Source: CBDCCT01 sp965214995
GTDB lineage: Bacteria > Deinococcota > Deinococci > Deinococcales > Trueperaceae
Assembly (NCBI GenBank): GCA_965214995.1
Contig: CBDCCT010000002.1
Span: 1,116,001 to 1,180,000, forward strand
Direction: 5' to 3'
Length of the DNA stretch: 64,000 nt
The notes under the pieces are model-generated. The model worked only from the letters and a program-made list of their open reading frames with translations. It was not told the origin of the DNA and searched no databases. This document shows positions 14,781-26,700 of the stretch, piece after piece (positions within the stretch are counted from its first letter, which is position 1; each line of letters begins with the position of its first letter). The position numbers and the translations under genes were made by a program.

Positions 14781-15167
14781 ATAGTAGTATATTTATTATA
14801 ACCTATCTTAATTTTCTATTAGTAATTATAAAAAGGGATATTTTTATCTAGCTAATAATCTTAAGGTTAAAAATAAAAAAAGTACTTCTAGATCTATTTT
14901 TTTATTTATTTTCTTTTATATTTATTTATATATTTTAAATTAAGAATAAAAATCTACTAATAACTAATAGATAAAATAGATTAAATAATAAAGAGCTTTT
15001 TAAGTTATAATATTTCTATATATTTAGTAACTTCTTAGGATTAAACTATCCTTTAATTATATTAATAAAACCTAAGTATAAAGATAACTCTTCTTTATAA
15101 GAGCCCTTATATCCTATATAAGTAGATAGAAATAAATTAGATTTAAGAGATTATAAGTAACCTTCTA

Positions 15168-15251
15168 TGTTGGTATAGGTTACGTGCCTTACTAATATTT
15201 ATACCAACTTCACGATAGTAGCATAGATATAAATATACATAACTATCTTCA
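15168..15251 (+). repeat. 5' LTR of the Copia element
   Basis: An 84-bp LTR, TGTTGGTATAGG to ACTATCTTCA, little touched by RIP. It matches 56880-56963 along its whole length. LTRs this short are unusual but the paired ends, primer site and target duplication leave little doubt. Confidence 0.92.
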
Positions 15252-15262
15252 GGTTATAAGCC
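15252..15262 (+). promoter_or_regulatory. Copia primer binding site
   Basis: GGTTATAAGCC directly follows the 5' LTR. Undoing one G-to-A change gives GGTTATGAGCC, which pairs with the anticodon stem-loop of initiator tRNA-Met. Priming from an internally cleaved half tRNA is known for Drosophila copia and relatives. The pairing is inferred from the known tRNA sequence. Confidence 0.7.
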
Positions 15263-15354
15263 TCTAATAATTCCTTTCTCTCTAGCTTTACCTCTTATAT
15301 CCTACCTATCTACCCTATTAGTAATATACTAAAGCTAGTAGTATTATTAGTAGG

Positions 15355-15600
15355 TATAAGGAACGTATAGCTATATATAGTACCTTATCTTATAACTATC
15401 TAGTCACGTAACTTATATCCTATATATAAATTAAATCCCCTAAAGAGTTTTACTTCTTTAATAATTAGTCTATATAATAGAAGCTATTATTATTATAAAA
15501 CTTAACTATCTAGCTTAAAGATATACTTTAAATACCTAATAGTACCCTTATAATCTTATTACTAATCTATTTCTACTTTCTTCTAGTATTACTCTTAATA
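15355..15600 (+). repeat. 5' LTR of Gypsy C
   Basis: A 246-bp LTR starting TATAAGGAACG (originally TGTAAGG) and ending CTCTTAATA (originally CTTAACA). Same length as 42970-43215 and differing mainly by transitions. The left edge keeps some CG and CA. Confidence 0.92.
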
Positions 15601-15649
15601 ATTCTAATTACTTATCCCCTTTAATTAGGAAGAGATTATATTAATATTA

Positions 15650-17482
15650 TATTAGATTCTTTAAATAGAATAATAAATAATAAATAGTATAATATAAATA
15701 TATTTAAAAGTATAACTTAAGTATTATTAAAACTAGTATATAATATTAAATATACTACTTCCCCTAATACCTTAAAGTTATAGAATAATACTTATTATAT
15801 ACTTATAGAGTAGAAAAAAAAATAACTAAAAAAGAACTAGCCTAAATCTAAATTAAAAATAAGTATTTAAAAGAATAAGTATTTACTTTAAACTTTACTA
15901 ATAAATTATTAATTATATTAATACTAATTAAAAGTATACTAAAAGTAGAATAACTATATATTACTTAAAAATACTTAGCTTTTAACTTTCTTATTAATAT
16001 ATTAGTAAAATTACTATCTATTAAAAAGTATAAAAAAAAACTATTAAATAATATACTAATTTTATTTATTAATATAAGTTAGCTTTTTATATTAATAAAG
16101 CTTATTTTACTAGTAATATACCTAAGATTATATTTATAACTTTTTATATAGTAGGCTAATCTTTATAATATTAATATTAATATAAATAAGAATATAAAAA
16201 AGATACTATATTATAAAAGAACTTTAAAGAATTTTTACTTAATTTTATATAATATTTAATTATCTAAAAGATAACTACTAGTATTAACTACTATAATATA
16301 AAATAATTAAATATATAATCTATAGTAAGTTTTATTAACTACCTAATAAAGCTAGAACCTAAACTTAATAGAAATATTCTAAGTAAGAAGTATAGAAGAG
16401 ATAGGCTACTTATAAGCCTTAATAAAATAATTTAAAATAAGATTTAAAAGTATTATAATTTTCTTATAACTTATAAAGAATTACTATAAATTATAATAAA
16501 AGTAGAAAATACTAATAAAGTAATATTTAAGTCCTATAAAAAAATAAGCTATATATATAGTAGAGATATCTTTATTTAAAAATTATATTTCTAAAATAAC
16601 TAGAGACTTAAAGATAATTCTAATTATAGAACTTAGTATAGTTATAATTACTAGTTAAAAAAATCTTTTTTAAATTAAGATTAAAAAGTAGGCTAATAGT
16701 AGAGTAGTATTATTTATTATTATTATAATAAACTAGACTATATAAAATCTAACTACCTAGAGCTTAAAGATAAAAAAAAGGCCTAATTATACTATTTATA
16801 GATATACTAGGTTAATACTAAAATAGTTCTATATATAGATAAATAGAGGTTAAGATAAATATCTTAATATTAAATAATTTAAAGAAGATTAAGGCCCTTT
16901 TAGATTTAGGGATAGATATTAATTTAGTCTCTTATTTATTTACTACTAAGTAGTATCTTATATATATTTTATATAATAGTTATCTAATATATACTTTAAA
17001 TAAAGTAGGTATATAGATATATAATAAGCTAGACTTAAATATTAATATAGTTAATACTATAGATAAAACCTATACTACTATATAGTAAATAATATCTATA
17101 TTAATAGTAGGATATAATTTACTTCTAAGAATACTATAGTTAGAAACTATAAAACTACTAATAGATTAAGTTAATAAAACTTAGGGTTATTATAATAAAG
17201 CTATACTAGTAGATATAGATTAATCTAAATAGTTTATTAGATATCTTACTAAAAGTAACTAAATATTCTTTCTCTTTTTAAACTATTATAAGACTCTAAT
17301 TAAGAAGGCTATTAATAATAATACTCCTAGAGTATATATTATATTAGATAGTAGCTAACTCCTAAAGAAGTATAAAGATTATATAGATATCTTTTCTAAA
17401 GATATTACTAGTATCTTACCTTTAAATACTAATTATAATTATAAGATTAAGTTAGATATAGGTAAGTAGCCTACTTTTAGAC
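15650..17482 (+). pseudogene. Gypsy C gag, protease and RT start relic
   Basis: Plus-strand coding remnant. A CCHC nucleocapsid knuckle with Cys and His turned into Tyr is readable at about 16715-16756 (Y-x2-Y-x4-Y-x4-Y, spacing C-x2-C-x4-H-x4-C). The protease site follows near 16890-16920 as Leu-Leu-Asp-Leu-Gly-Ile-Asp, from an Asp-Ser-Gly-Ala-type motif. The start of RT is at 17365-17480, reading DYIDIFSKD, then ILPLNTNYNYKIKLDIGK. This is the typical Gypsy block before the first catalytic Asp. The frame is cut at TAGAC (17478-17482) by B1 and resumes at 26701. Confidence 0.87.
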
Positions 17483-17744
17483 TATAAGGACCCAAAATAA
17501 AGATATATTAGAAGATAGACTATAAAAGTAGACTACTTCTAGTCTACTATTAATATTAGTTATATAATAAACACGTAAATAAGTATAAGTAGTTTAAATC
17601 TTTATTAAAGAATTCTTCTTAGTAATAATTCTCTATATATAGAAATTATTTATTTTTTTATTATTTATTTATCTATCTACTAGTAGATCCTTATAGTTTA
17701 TATATTAATCTTTCTATCTTATAGAGATATAAGTATTCCTAATA
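17483..17744 (+). repeat. 5' LTR of Gypsy B1
   Basis: A 262-bp LTR, aligned with 26439-26700 and, reversed, with the two LTRs of B2 (45664-45926, 54532-54794). This copy is the most heavily converted of the four. Confidence 0.92.
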
Positions 17745-18990
17745 ATTATTATTACTTTTTTTACCTTTAGTAAAGGATAGCTAGGTTAAATAGATAATTA
17801 AAAAAAAGGCTTTTAATAGGATACCTAAGCTATATTAGTAGTTTAAATACTAAATAGTAATAAAAAAAAGAATAAGATCCTAGATATATATAAGGAAGAA
17901 TTATAAATAGAAAAAAGGCTACCCTATAATATAGAAGTAAGATAAATATTAATCTTATTAAATCTTAATAACTACTTACGTAAGTAATACTTATATAAAA
18001 TATATAAAGAGGTATATTTATTATAACTATAACTAGAACTCTAGAAGAAGCTCTAAAAAGTAGAAAAACTTTAAAAAAAGTTAATAGAACCTTTAAATAC
18101 TTTTCTTATTTATAAACCCTTACTTCTACCCCTTAATATATTATATATAGCTAGGAAATATTCTATATCTAATCTCTTTAATATAACTTCTATCTAAATT
18201 AAGATAAAGGGCCTAAAGAAGTACTATAAAGATTTACTTATAGAGTATACTATCTTTATTTATATCTAAAAGGTAGAGTTTTATATAAATTTAGGCCTAT
18301 ATTAGGCTAAATATTAAAGAGTACTATATATAGCCTTTTATCTAAAGAATTAGCTAATAAACTATTAGTAATAATATAAATAAGAAAATAGGACTAATAT
18401 AATCTTATAAAAAGAATTTATATAGTTTCTATATAATTTTATAGAGTATTTTACTACTAGATTAGCTATTAGTAGTTAATACTATTTCTCTATAATATAG
18501 TATAAAATATAGAATATATTAAAGTATACTAGCTATTTAGCCTAATTAAAACTAGAACTCTTAGATAGAATTTTATTTAAAGAAATTTAGATTATTAGGC
18601 TACTAAGTAGTATAAAGCTAGTACTTTAATAAGAAATTATAAAGTATAGTAATTTATTAATAATAAAAAATACTCTACTATAACTTATAGTTAGAATTAA
18701 GGGGCTTTAGTAGTTAAAAAAGATACTAATAAAAGATATATAAACTAGTTATACTATTAATAAGATACTAAAGCTAGGTAGGGGTAATAAAAAGTTATAC
18801 TCTAGCTAATAAACTAGTATATAAAAAGACTAAAAAAGATTCTTTTATAAAGATAAAGGATAAGTAAGAAATTAGCCTTTATACTTAAAAAAGGAAATAA
18901 CCTACTTTAATTACTAGAAAAAGGGGTACTACTCTAGTAAATACTTCTAAAATATAAGAAGAAAGAAAGTTTAGTTATCCTAACTATAGG
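17745..18990 (+). pseudogene. Gypsy B1 gag relic
   Basis: Gag remnant following the 5' LTR. The capsid part reads through about 18190-18860 in one frame with TAA/TAG only at former Gln, Arg or Trp codons. It ends in a CCHC nucleocapsid knuckle at 18903-18944, now Tyr-Phe-Asn-Tyr with two later Tyr in place of His and Cys at the C-x2-C-x4-H-x4-C spacing. Protease follows. Confidence 0.82.
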
Positions 18991-19049
18991 AAAACTAGGT
19001 TAGAACCTATATAGAATCCTCTATTAGAGAATTAAGATAGAGATATAAG

Positions 19050-19400
19050 TATATTATAGAAGAAAAGTAATTCTAATAAAAACTCTACTAGATAATAAAA
19101 TAAATAAAAATCTAGTTTTCTAATTATTTATTATTAAATATAATATCCTTTATACTACTAGATATAATATAAGTTTAAGAATAGTAGATAATAGTTTACT
19201 ATAAAGTAATAGGCTAGTTAATATAAAAATATATATAATAAGCTCTTAAGGAGAGATAAAGGGTATAAATAAAAGGTTCTACTCTATAATATTTAAGGGA
19301 TATAATATCCTTCTAGGGCTATCTTAGCTATAAATAGTTAACCCTATAGTAGATTAAATAGAAATAATCTAAAACTACTATAATCCTTATATATATATAC
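19050..19400 (+). pseudogene. Gypsy B1 protease relic, interrupted by LINE
   Basis: Retropepsin-like stretch between gag and RT: a Leu-Leu-Asp start near 19080, then a beta-strand-rich segment ending Asp-Ile-Leu-Leu-Gly-Leu-type (about 19305-19325). The frame stops at the LINE after TATATATATATAC and resumes at 21041-21053 beyond it. This is the direct proof that the LINE is an insertion. Confidence 0.72.
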
Positions 19401-20700
19401 TTCCCAGAGTATCTAGTTACCTGGATTACCAGCTTCTTAGACAACCGTTCCCGAAGCATAATAATAGACGGTAAGGCGTATAGTCACCCTTCCCTCCTAT
19501 ATAGCGTTCTATAGGGCTCCCCTCTCTCCCCTATCCTATTTATACTCTTTAGTATAGACCTACTTAATATATATAGATCCTATACCCCTAAAGTATAAGT
19601 AGTTAGATTTATAAATAATATAATACTCCTAGCTATTAGAGCCTTTATAAATAAAAACTATAAGTATCTTAAGCGCGTATATAATATATATTAATAATAG
19701 ACTAATAAGAATAGTATACTCTTTATACTAGTAAAGTATAAGCTTATCTATCTTAGTAAATATTATCTAATATTATAAGAGGGTATTTAAATTAGAGAAG
19801 TCCTTATTCCTCTAATAGAAATAGTTAAAATCCTAGGAATCTATATTAATAGGAAACTTAAATAGAAACTATATATATAAGTAACTACTTAGAAGGCTAA
19901 ACTAAAGCTCTTTATACTTACTACCCTTTTTAGGAGTAACTTTAGGGCCTTAATTTAGAAAGTAAGAGTACTTTATTAAACTATTATCTACTTTACTATT
20001 CTTTATAACTACCCTATATAGTCCTATATATAGAATATATTTAACTAGTATACTATAAATATTAGGCTAACTATAAAACCCCTAAAGAAGATTAATAAGG
20101 AGAGGCTTATTTATATTACTAGGGCCTTCTAGGCTACCCTAATTAGCTATCTATATAAGGAGAGTACTATACTACTACTAATTATATATCTATAGGATAG
20201 GTATACTATCTTTAAAGTATATCTTACTTTCTATAAATACCTCCTCCTTACTAGAAGATAGGAAGTAAGGAGCCTTATAGAGAATATAAGGGAAATAAGG
20301 TAAATATATACTACTAGTACTCTACTAAAAAGTAAAAGTAGATTAGTATAATATAAGGCCTATTAGTAGCTATATAATAGTAAATACTAATATATAAAAA
20401 AATAATACCCCTACTTCTTAAAATAAGTAAGTAAATATATTTAGGAGGATACTAATAGACTACTACTAGGAGTAGAAAAGTATATTATAGTAGATAGTAT
20501 AAATAAGTATTATACTAAACTTATCTAAGCCTAGAGTACTCTTACTTCCTAATTATATATAAAGTATATTAGGCTTACTAACTACCTATTTAAAAAATAA
20601 GTACTAAAAGTAGGATCCCTAGACTACTAGTATAGACTTAAATAAGAAATACTTAAGTATCTTCTACTCTTTTATCCCTTTCTTTTATATAATAAATATA
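19401..20700 (+). pseudogene. LINE reverse transcriptase relic
   Basis: Frame 19401-19690 gives the heart of a LINE RT almost without error: FPEYLVTWITSFLDNRSRS, then the block with Gly-Ser-Pro-Leu-Ser-Pro-Ile-Leu (19515 on), then the catalytic Phe-x-Asp-Asp box, now Phe-Ile-Asn-Asn, at 19608-19619. The first 40 codons have no stop, because this end escaped RIP. The rest is the thumb and C-terminal part with TAA/TAG codons. The endonuclease domain is missing owing to the truncation. The clade cannot be fixed; fungal Tad1-like or I-like elements are the likely relatives. Confidence 0.85.
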
Positions 20701-21040
20701 TACTATTAGTAAGTTACCTAGAGCTTCTCTATAAATAAAACCTTAATAACCTATATACCCTAGATACGATTATAAAATAGCTTATATAGGTAGGTATAAT
20801 CCTATAATTTATATATATCTAGTAGGTATATATAATCTAGCTAGCCTAGCTACCTTATAATATCTCCTAAAGTCTTATATATTATTCTAACTATTTTCCT
20901 AAGTATTCTTAGAAATTTAGTAAGTTTTAGTCCTATAGGAGGTTTCTTACCTACCCGTATATTATTAGCATCTATATAGTAGTAACCCAGCATATACTCT
21001 CTTATAGAGTATACACCCGGTATGAATTAATCTATCTATC
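19401..21040 (+). mobile_element. 5'-truncated LINE in Gypsy B1
   Basis: A 1.64-kb non-LTR retrotransposon fragment with the perfect 13-bp duplication TATATATATATAC (19388-19400, 21041-21053). It is 5'-truncated inside the RT domain, the usual result of incomplete target-primed reverse transcription, and ends in a TCTA-type simple tail (21031-21040). Both outer ends (19401 to about 19530, and about 20950-21030) keep CG, CA and TG. The middle is fully converted apart from single sites. The duplication is low-complexity, but the host protease-RT frame rejoins across it. Confidence 0.87.
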
Positions 21041-21053
21041 TATATATATATAC

Positions 21054-24000
21054 TAGTTAAGAATATAGGAAAATTTATATAATATTTATAAAGTAATAAT
21101 ATAGTTTATATAAAATTACTATACCTACCTAAATATAAAATAAAAGGTATAAATATACTATATATAAACTATATAGGGTTAGAAATAATAATACTTTCTA
21201 AATATAAGAACTATAAGAATATTTTTTTAAAAGAAAGAGCTAGTATACTACTATTTAATATAGAGTATAACTACCCTATTAAAACTAATAAGGGGATATA
21301 ACTACCCTTTAAACTATTATATAATTTATTAAAAAAGAAGCTAGCTATCCTAAGAGACTACCTAGATAGTAACTTAAAAAAGGATTAAATTACTAAGTTA
21401 TAAAGCCTAGTAGAAGTACTAATATTATTTACTTTAAAGTAAGATAGTACTTTATAGCTTTATATAAACTACTAAAGACTTAATAAGATTACTATAAAAA
21501 ATAAGTATTCCTTACTAAGAATTAATAAAATACTAGATAGGTTATTAAATATAAAAGTCTTCTTAAAAATTAATCTTTATAATACTTACTATAGGATCTA
21601 TATATACTATATTAATAAATAGAAAACTATCTTCTAAATATAATATAGATACTTTAAATATAAGGTTATACTTTTTAACTATATAAATATCCCTACTATA
21701 TTTTAAGTATATATTAATTATATACTTTATAGCCTTATAGATATAATTTATATTATTTATCTTAATAATATCTTAATCTTTATAGAAGATCTTAAGAGCT
21801 ACTAGTATATAGTATATAAGATATTAAAATAATTATAGAAGTAGGCTTTATTTATAAAATTATTAAAGTATATATTTTATATAGAAGAACTTAAATTCTT
21901 AAAATATATTATTAGAAGATATAGGGTCTATATAGATTTATTAAAGATATAGATAGTCTAGGAATAGCTAGTACTAAAGTTATACTATAATATATAAATC
22001 TTTTTAGGATTTATAAATTTCTATAGGAGATTTATTTATAAATATTTTAAGATTATAAGGCCCCTTACTAGCCTACTAGTAGGTAGTAAAAAAAAAGAAG
22101 TATAAGGAATTTATACTAACTAATAAGGTAATATAAGTATTTAAGTTATTAAAAGTAGCTTTTTAAAGGGTATCCTTATTAAAGTATTTTAACCTATTAC
22201 TATAAATTAAAGTAGTAACTAATATATTAAAGTTTACTATTATAGGGATCTTATCCTAACTATATAGGATATAAATAGAAAATAAAGAGTTTAACTAGTA
22301 AATAGTAGCTTTCTACTTTAAAAAACTTATTCTAATTAAAGTATAATATAATATTTATAACTAGGAGCTACTAGGACTAATAGAAAGCTTTAAGTACTAG
22401 TATTACTATTTAAAAGAAATAAAATACTTTATTATAGTAATTATAGACTATAATAACTTATAATACTTTATAAATATAAAGATACTTAGTAGGTAGTAAG
22501 TAAGATATACTAAGTTTCTATTAATCTTTAACTTTAAAATAAGTTATAAACCTAAAAAAGTAAATCTTTTAGATAGATTATTATAATAGCTAGATTATAA
22601 GCTAGAGTAATATAAAGATAGTATAAGCTTTATATTACCTACTCTATAATAAAAACTAAGAAGTAGCTTAGATTTAATATTCTATTTATATAAATCCTAA
22701 TAAGATACTATAGATAAGGTAAAAGTTTTTAATAATAGTATAGTAAGTACTATAGCTATCCTATCTAAATCTAAAGATAATAAAAGTAATACTAAAAAAA
22801 TACTAAATAAGAGTAGTATCCTATCTTTTATTTTTATATTAGTAAAATACTATAGTTTTATTAAAAGATAGTAGCTTAAATATAAAAGTAAATTTCCTTT
22901 TACTAGTACTAGTAGTTTAAAATACCTTATATTATACTTCCTTATATAAATAGTTATAAAAAGTAATACTATTATTTCTAACCCTATAGATATTTTTACT
23001 AGTATTATTAAATATCTATAATAAGTAGATTTATTTATAAGGTCTAGTAATTATAAGAATCTATAAAAAAAATATAGTAAATATAAAGTATAGCTTTTAG
23101 TAACTAGATAGGACTAGCCTATTTAAATATAAAAGAATAATCTATATACTATAAGATTAAGTAATCTAGATAGAGATACTTAAAATATACTATAATAATC
23201 TAATAGTAGGATATATAGGCTATATATAGATAGTATAGTTAATCTACTTAAAATACTTTTAGCCTAATATATTAAAGTATATTAAAGATTATATTAAATC
23301 TTATATAATATACTAGTAAATTAAAGTAAGGTAGTATTAACTATATAATAAGCTATAAGCTTTACCTATATCTTATTAGCCCTAGGAATACCTAGTAATA
23401 GATTTTATTATAAGATTATTTATAAGTAAAGGATATAGAATATCTATATATAATATAATTTTAGTTATTATTAATAGGTATATAAAAGCTTATATATATA
23501 TTATTACTAGGTTAATAATTAATACTAGTATACTTACTAATATTATCTATAAGTAAATAATATTATTATTTAGCTACCTACTATTAATAGTAATAAATAG
23601 AGGTTCTCTCTTTATTAGCTTATATTAGATAATATTTATATAATAAATATAAGCTTAAAGAAAACTAAGTACTATATACTATTTATAAATAGATAGTTAA
23701 ATAGAATATTAAAATTAGATACTTAAGTAATATCTAAGATACTTTATTAATTTCTACTAGGATAACTAGGTAGATTAGTTACTATTAGTATAATTTATAT
23801 ATAATAATATAGTATATATAATATATAAACTATCTCCTATATATATATTTATAAGGTATAACCTATAATTTTTATTTAATATTAAGAATAATATCTTTAA
23901 AAGGAAAGTACTAGTAGCTATAGAAAGAATTAAAAAACTTATAGTATAAAAAAATAAACTAATATACTACTTATAAGAAATAAGAATAATATAAGAAAAG

Positions 24001-24430
24001 TACTATAATAATAAATATTTACCTATTAAATTTAGAAAGAAAGAAAAAGTAATTTTAAGAATAAAATATATCTATACTTATTATATATTAAAGAAGCTTA
24101 ATAATAAATATTTAGGACCTTTTAAAATAAAAAAGCCTATAAAAAAGTAATTATATTAATTAACTTTACTCTTTTTATATAGCTATATATATCTAGTTTT
24201 CTATATCTTATTACTTAAGTATTATATAAGGAGAGCTAGGAAGGATATACTAGAACTAGTTAATATAGAGAAGGTAAATAAATAAAAAATAAAGATAATC
24301 CTTAATAAAAGAATATAGTAAGGAAAAATAGAGTACTTTATATATTAAAAAAGGTTTTTACTAGTAGATAATAGCTAGTAACTAAAAAAGAATCTAAAAA
24401 ACTATAAGATAATAATTAAAAATTTTAATT
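21054..24430 (+). pseudogene. Gypsy B1 pol relic with chromodomain
   Basis: Plus-strand pol after the LINE. RT spans about 21190-22080. It includes KITIKNKY at 21480, the catalytic Tyr-x-Asp-Asp as Tyr-Leu-Asn-Asn (21758-21769), and the later Gly-Phe-x-Asn-Phe-Tyr-Arg-Arg-Phe-Ile block near 22010. RNase H starts near 22190 and integrase lies about 23100-24000. A C-terminal chromodomain at about 24280-24420 reads KIIL...KR, EYFIY, then NLKNYK once Trp codons are restored. Chromodomains on integrase are known to steer chromoviruses to heterochromatin, which fits insertion in this locus. Confidence 0.88.
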
Positions 24431-26422
24431 AGTTATACTAACCCTATATAGAGGATAAATAGGATAAATAAATAAAGATATTATAAGAAAATTACTAAAT
24501 AGGTACTCTTAAAATTAGAGAATAAAGATAAGTATAAATAAAGAAAAAAAGCCTCTTCCCTAGTAAGCTAATAATATATAGAAAATATATTATAATTACC
24601 TTCCCTATTTTTTTTTTCCTATAAGGTTTATAGGTTTTAATAGATTTAGTAAAATATATAAAATAAAATTTTATAATTTTAAAATTCTATTTAAAAAATA
24701 AAGTTATAAAATATTATAAACTATATATAAAACCTATATCCTAAGTAGAAGATTAAAAATACTAGAAAAGAAAAACTAAAAACTATATTCTATAATTAAG
24801 ATAATTATAACTATAACTATAGCTATACTTAACTAGAGATAAAATAAATAAACTAGTAATAATCCTCTTCCTACTATTATAAATAGTAAGAGATTACTCT
24901 ACTAAAATAAAAATATTAGGAGTTTATAGAATAGATATAATAGTAATATAAGTAAATATCCTATATATAAAAGAAGTATAGTAAATAAAAATATTATATA
25001 CTAGTATAAAAGAATATATTAATATACTCTATACTAATATAGGACTAATTATAAGAGTAAAAGAAATTATAGTTAAAACTATAGCCTTTATTACTAAATA
25101 TTCTACCTTAGTATAAGCTATAGTAGTAATAATATTAATATTAATAAAAGTAATAGTAGCTATAGCCTCTATCTATTAATATACTACTTTAGTAGTAATA
25201 TTATAGGATATAAAAAGATTACTATTTAACCCCTCTATATCTTCTTTAGTATTAACTTTAGTACTAAATAACCCCTTTAAGTTAGAGTTATTATTATCTT
25301 TTTTAATAGAAGTAAACCTAAACTATATAGTATTAATATATAAAATAAAACTATTCTATATAGTACTTATATTTTTTTAAAAAATATTATTTATCTCCTA
25401 AAATTTCTTTAAAATTAAAAGCTTAATCTCTACTAGATAGTCTTTTTAATCTTACTTAGTATTATAGTAGACTATAAGCTAAGTATATACTTTTTTAGTT
25501 AGCTTACTAAGCTAAACTAAATAATAAGCTTAAAGTTTCTTATTCTTAATAGTTATTACTTTCTTATAATAGCTTTAAAATTTTAATAGTTTCCTATTAA
25601 AATATATAGATATTTAATACTATTAGTATATATATAAGAATAAATAAATAGATTTATTTAATAGTATTTATACTTTTATTTATTATACTATAAGTAATTC
25701 TTATAGTTTCTACTAGGGTAGATATAATTATATAGCTAAAAGTCTTCTAAGCTAATATAAAGAAAGTACTACTTATATATAGATAGTATAAAAAAAAGAT
25801 ATAAAATAATAGCTTAATAGCTAACTAGAATAGAAAAAAAATAAAAAGAATAACTAGATATTTTTAAATTAATTAAAAAAAAAATATAACTTTCCTACTT
25901 TAATAAAGGTAGGGAAGTAGTAGATAGGCTAAATATATTATAATCTTTTAAAAAAAAAGGAATTATAAGAAGTAAGAAGAAAATAAAAAGAAAATTCTAT
26001 AAAGATAGGGGGGATAAGTTTATATATATACTTATATTAACTAAGTATCTTTATTATATAATTATACTATAGAATAATAAAGAAATTAATTACCTCTTTT
26101 ATTTAAAATAAATTACTAAATATAAGTAAATTAGGAATAATTACCTAATATAGACTTATTATAGATAGTAGTATTTAATTTTAAATAGATTTAATAATAA
26201 ATATATATTATATATAGGTTACTAACTATAGGCTACTTAATCTAGAATTACCTTATTTTTATAATATATAATATTAATAAAAAATTTCTTTATATACTAA
26301 ATATATTTATATAATAAATAGGAAATATATAATATATTATTATTTAGTAATAACCTATAGGGTCTATATATATATTATATAAATATACCTTATATTTTTT
26401 TTATTACTAAGGATATTAACCT
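24431..26422. other. Non-coding tail of Gypsy B1
   Basis: Two kilobases between the chromodomain and the purine tract. I see no recognisable domain on either strand. It is fully RIP-mutated. Such a long 3' tail is unusual for Gypsy elements. Its last 350 bp are the part kept in the short derivative B2, so they probably carry signals needed for replication or packaging. Confidence 0.5.
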
Positions 26423-26438
26423 AAAATAAAGAAGTAAT

Positions 26439-26700
26439 TATAAAGACCTAATATAAAGATATATTAGAAGATAAATTATAAAAGTAGATTACTTATAGTT
26501 TACTACTAATATTAATTATATAATAAATATATAAATAAGTATAAGTAGTTTAAATCTTTACTAAGGAATTCTTCTTAGTAATAATTCTCTATATATAGGA
26601 ATTATCTACTTTTCTATTATATACTTATCCATCTACTAGCGGACCCCTACGGTCCGTATATTAACCTCCCTGTCCCGTAGAGACGTAGGCGTTCCTAACA
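26439..26700 (+). repeat. 3' LTR of Gypsy B1
   Basis: A 262-bp LTR. The last 65 bp keep an un-mutated GC-rich stretch with several CG, ending GTTCCTAACA. Its partner end at 17685-17744 is converted. It is followed by the target duplication TAGAC. Confidence 0.93.

Larger units (their letters stand above)
9324..15167 (-). mobile_element. Gypsy D2, second segment (gag and pol)
   Basis: Main body of D2. On the minus strand it matches D1 from about 31253 to 37669 without the D1 SINE. It holds the gag relic (about 14760-14350) and the RT active site, now Phe-Ile-Asn-Asn, at 11297-11308 (minus). Integrase follows towards 9324. The site where SINE2 sits in D1 is unoccupied here, with one copy of the target (minus strand) at 11251-11264. 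Against D1 there is a deletion of about 50 bp near 12328, next to an island that keeps CG, CA and TG. The right end, TTCTA (15163-15167), is the Copia target duplication. Confidence 0.9.
17483..26700 (+). mobile_element. Gypsy B1, full-length chromovirus
   Basis: A 9.2-kb element (7.6 kb without its LINE) with 262-bp LTRs at 17483-17744 and 26439-26700 and the duplication TAGAC (17478-17482, 26701-26705). Coding order on plus: gag with CCHC knuckle, protease, RT, RNase H, integrase, chromodomain, then a 2-kb tail, purine tract (26423-26434) and 3' LTR. It sits in the RT gene of Gypsy C. The right outer end, from 26640, keeps CG-rich sequence. B1 also preserves the unoccupied site of the hAT transposon found in B2, near 26140-26155. 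Confidence 0.93.

Noticed and set aside
17483..17744. Solo LTRs of family B scattered in other elements
   Set aside because: They pair up with matching 5-bp duplications (TAGAC for 17483/26700, GTACC for 45664/54794), so they are ends of two elements, not solo LTRs.
24431..26422. A separate gene in the 3' tail of Gypsy B1
   Set aside because: No domain or consistent frame could be read on either strand. It is left as non-coding tail.
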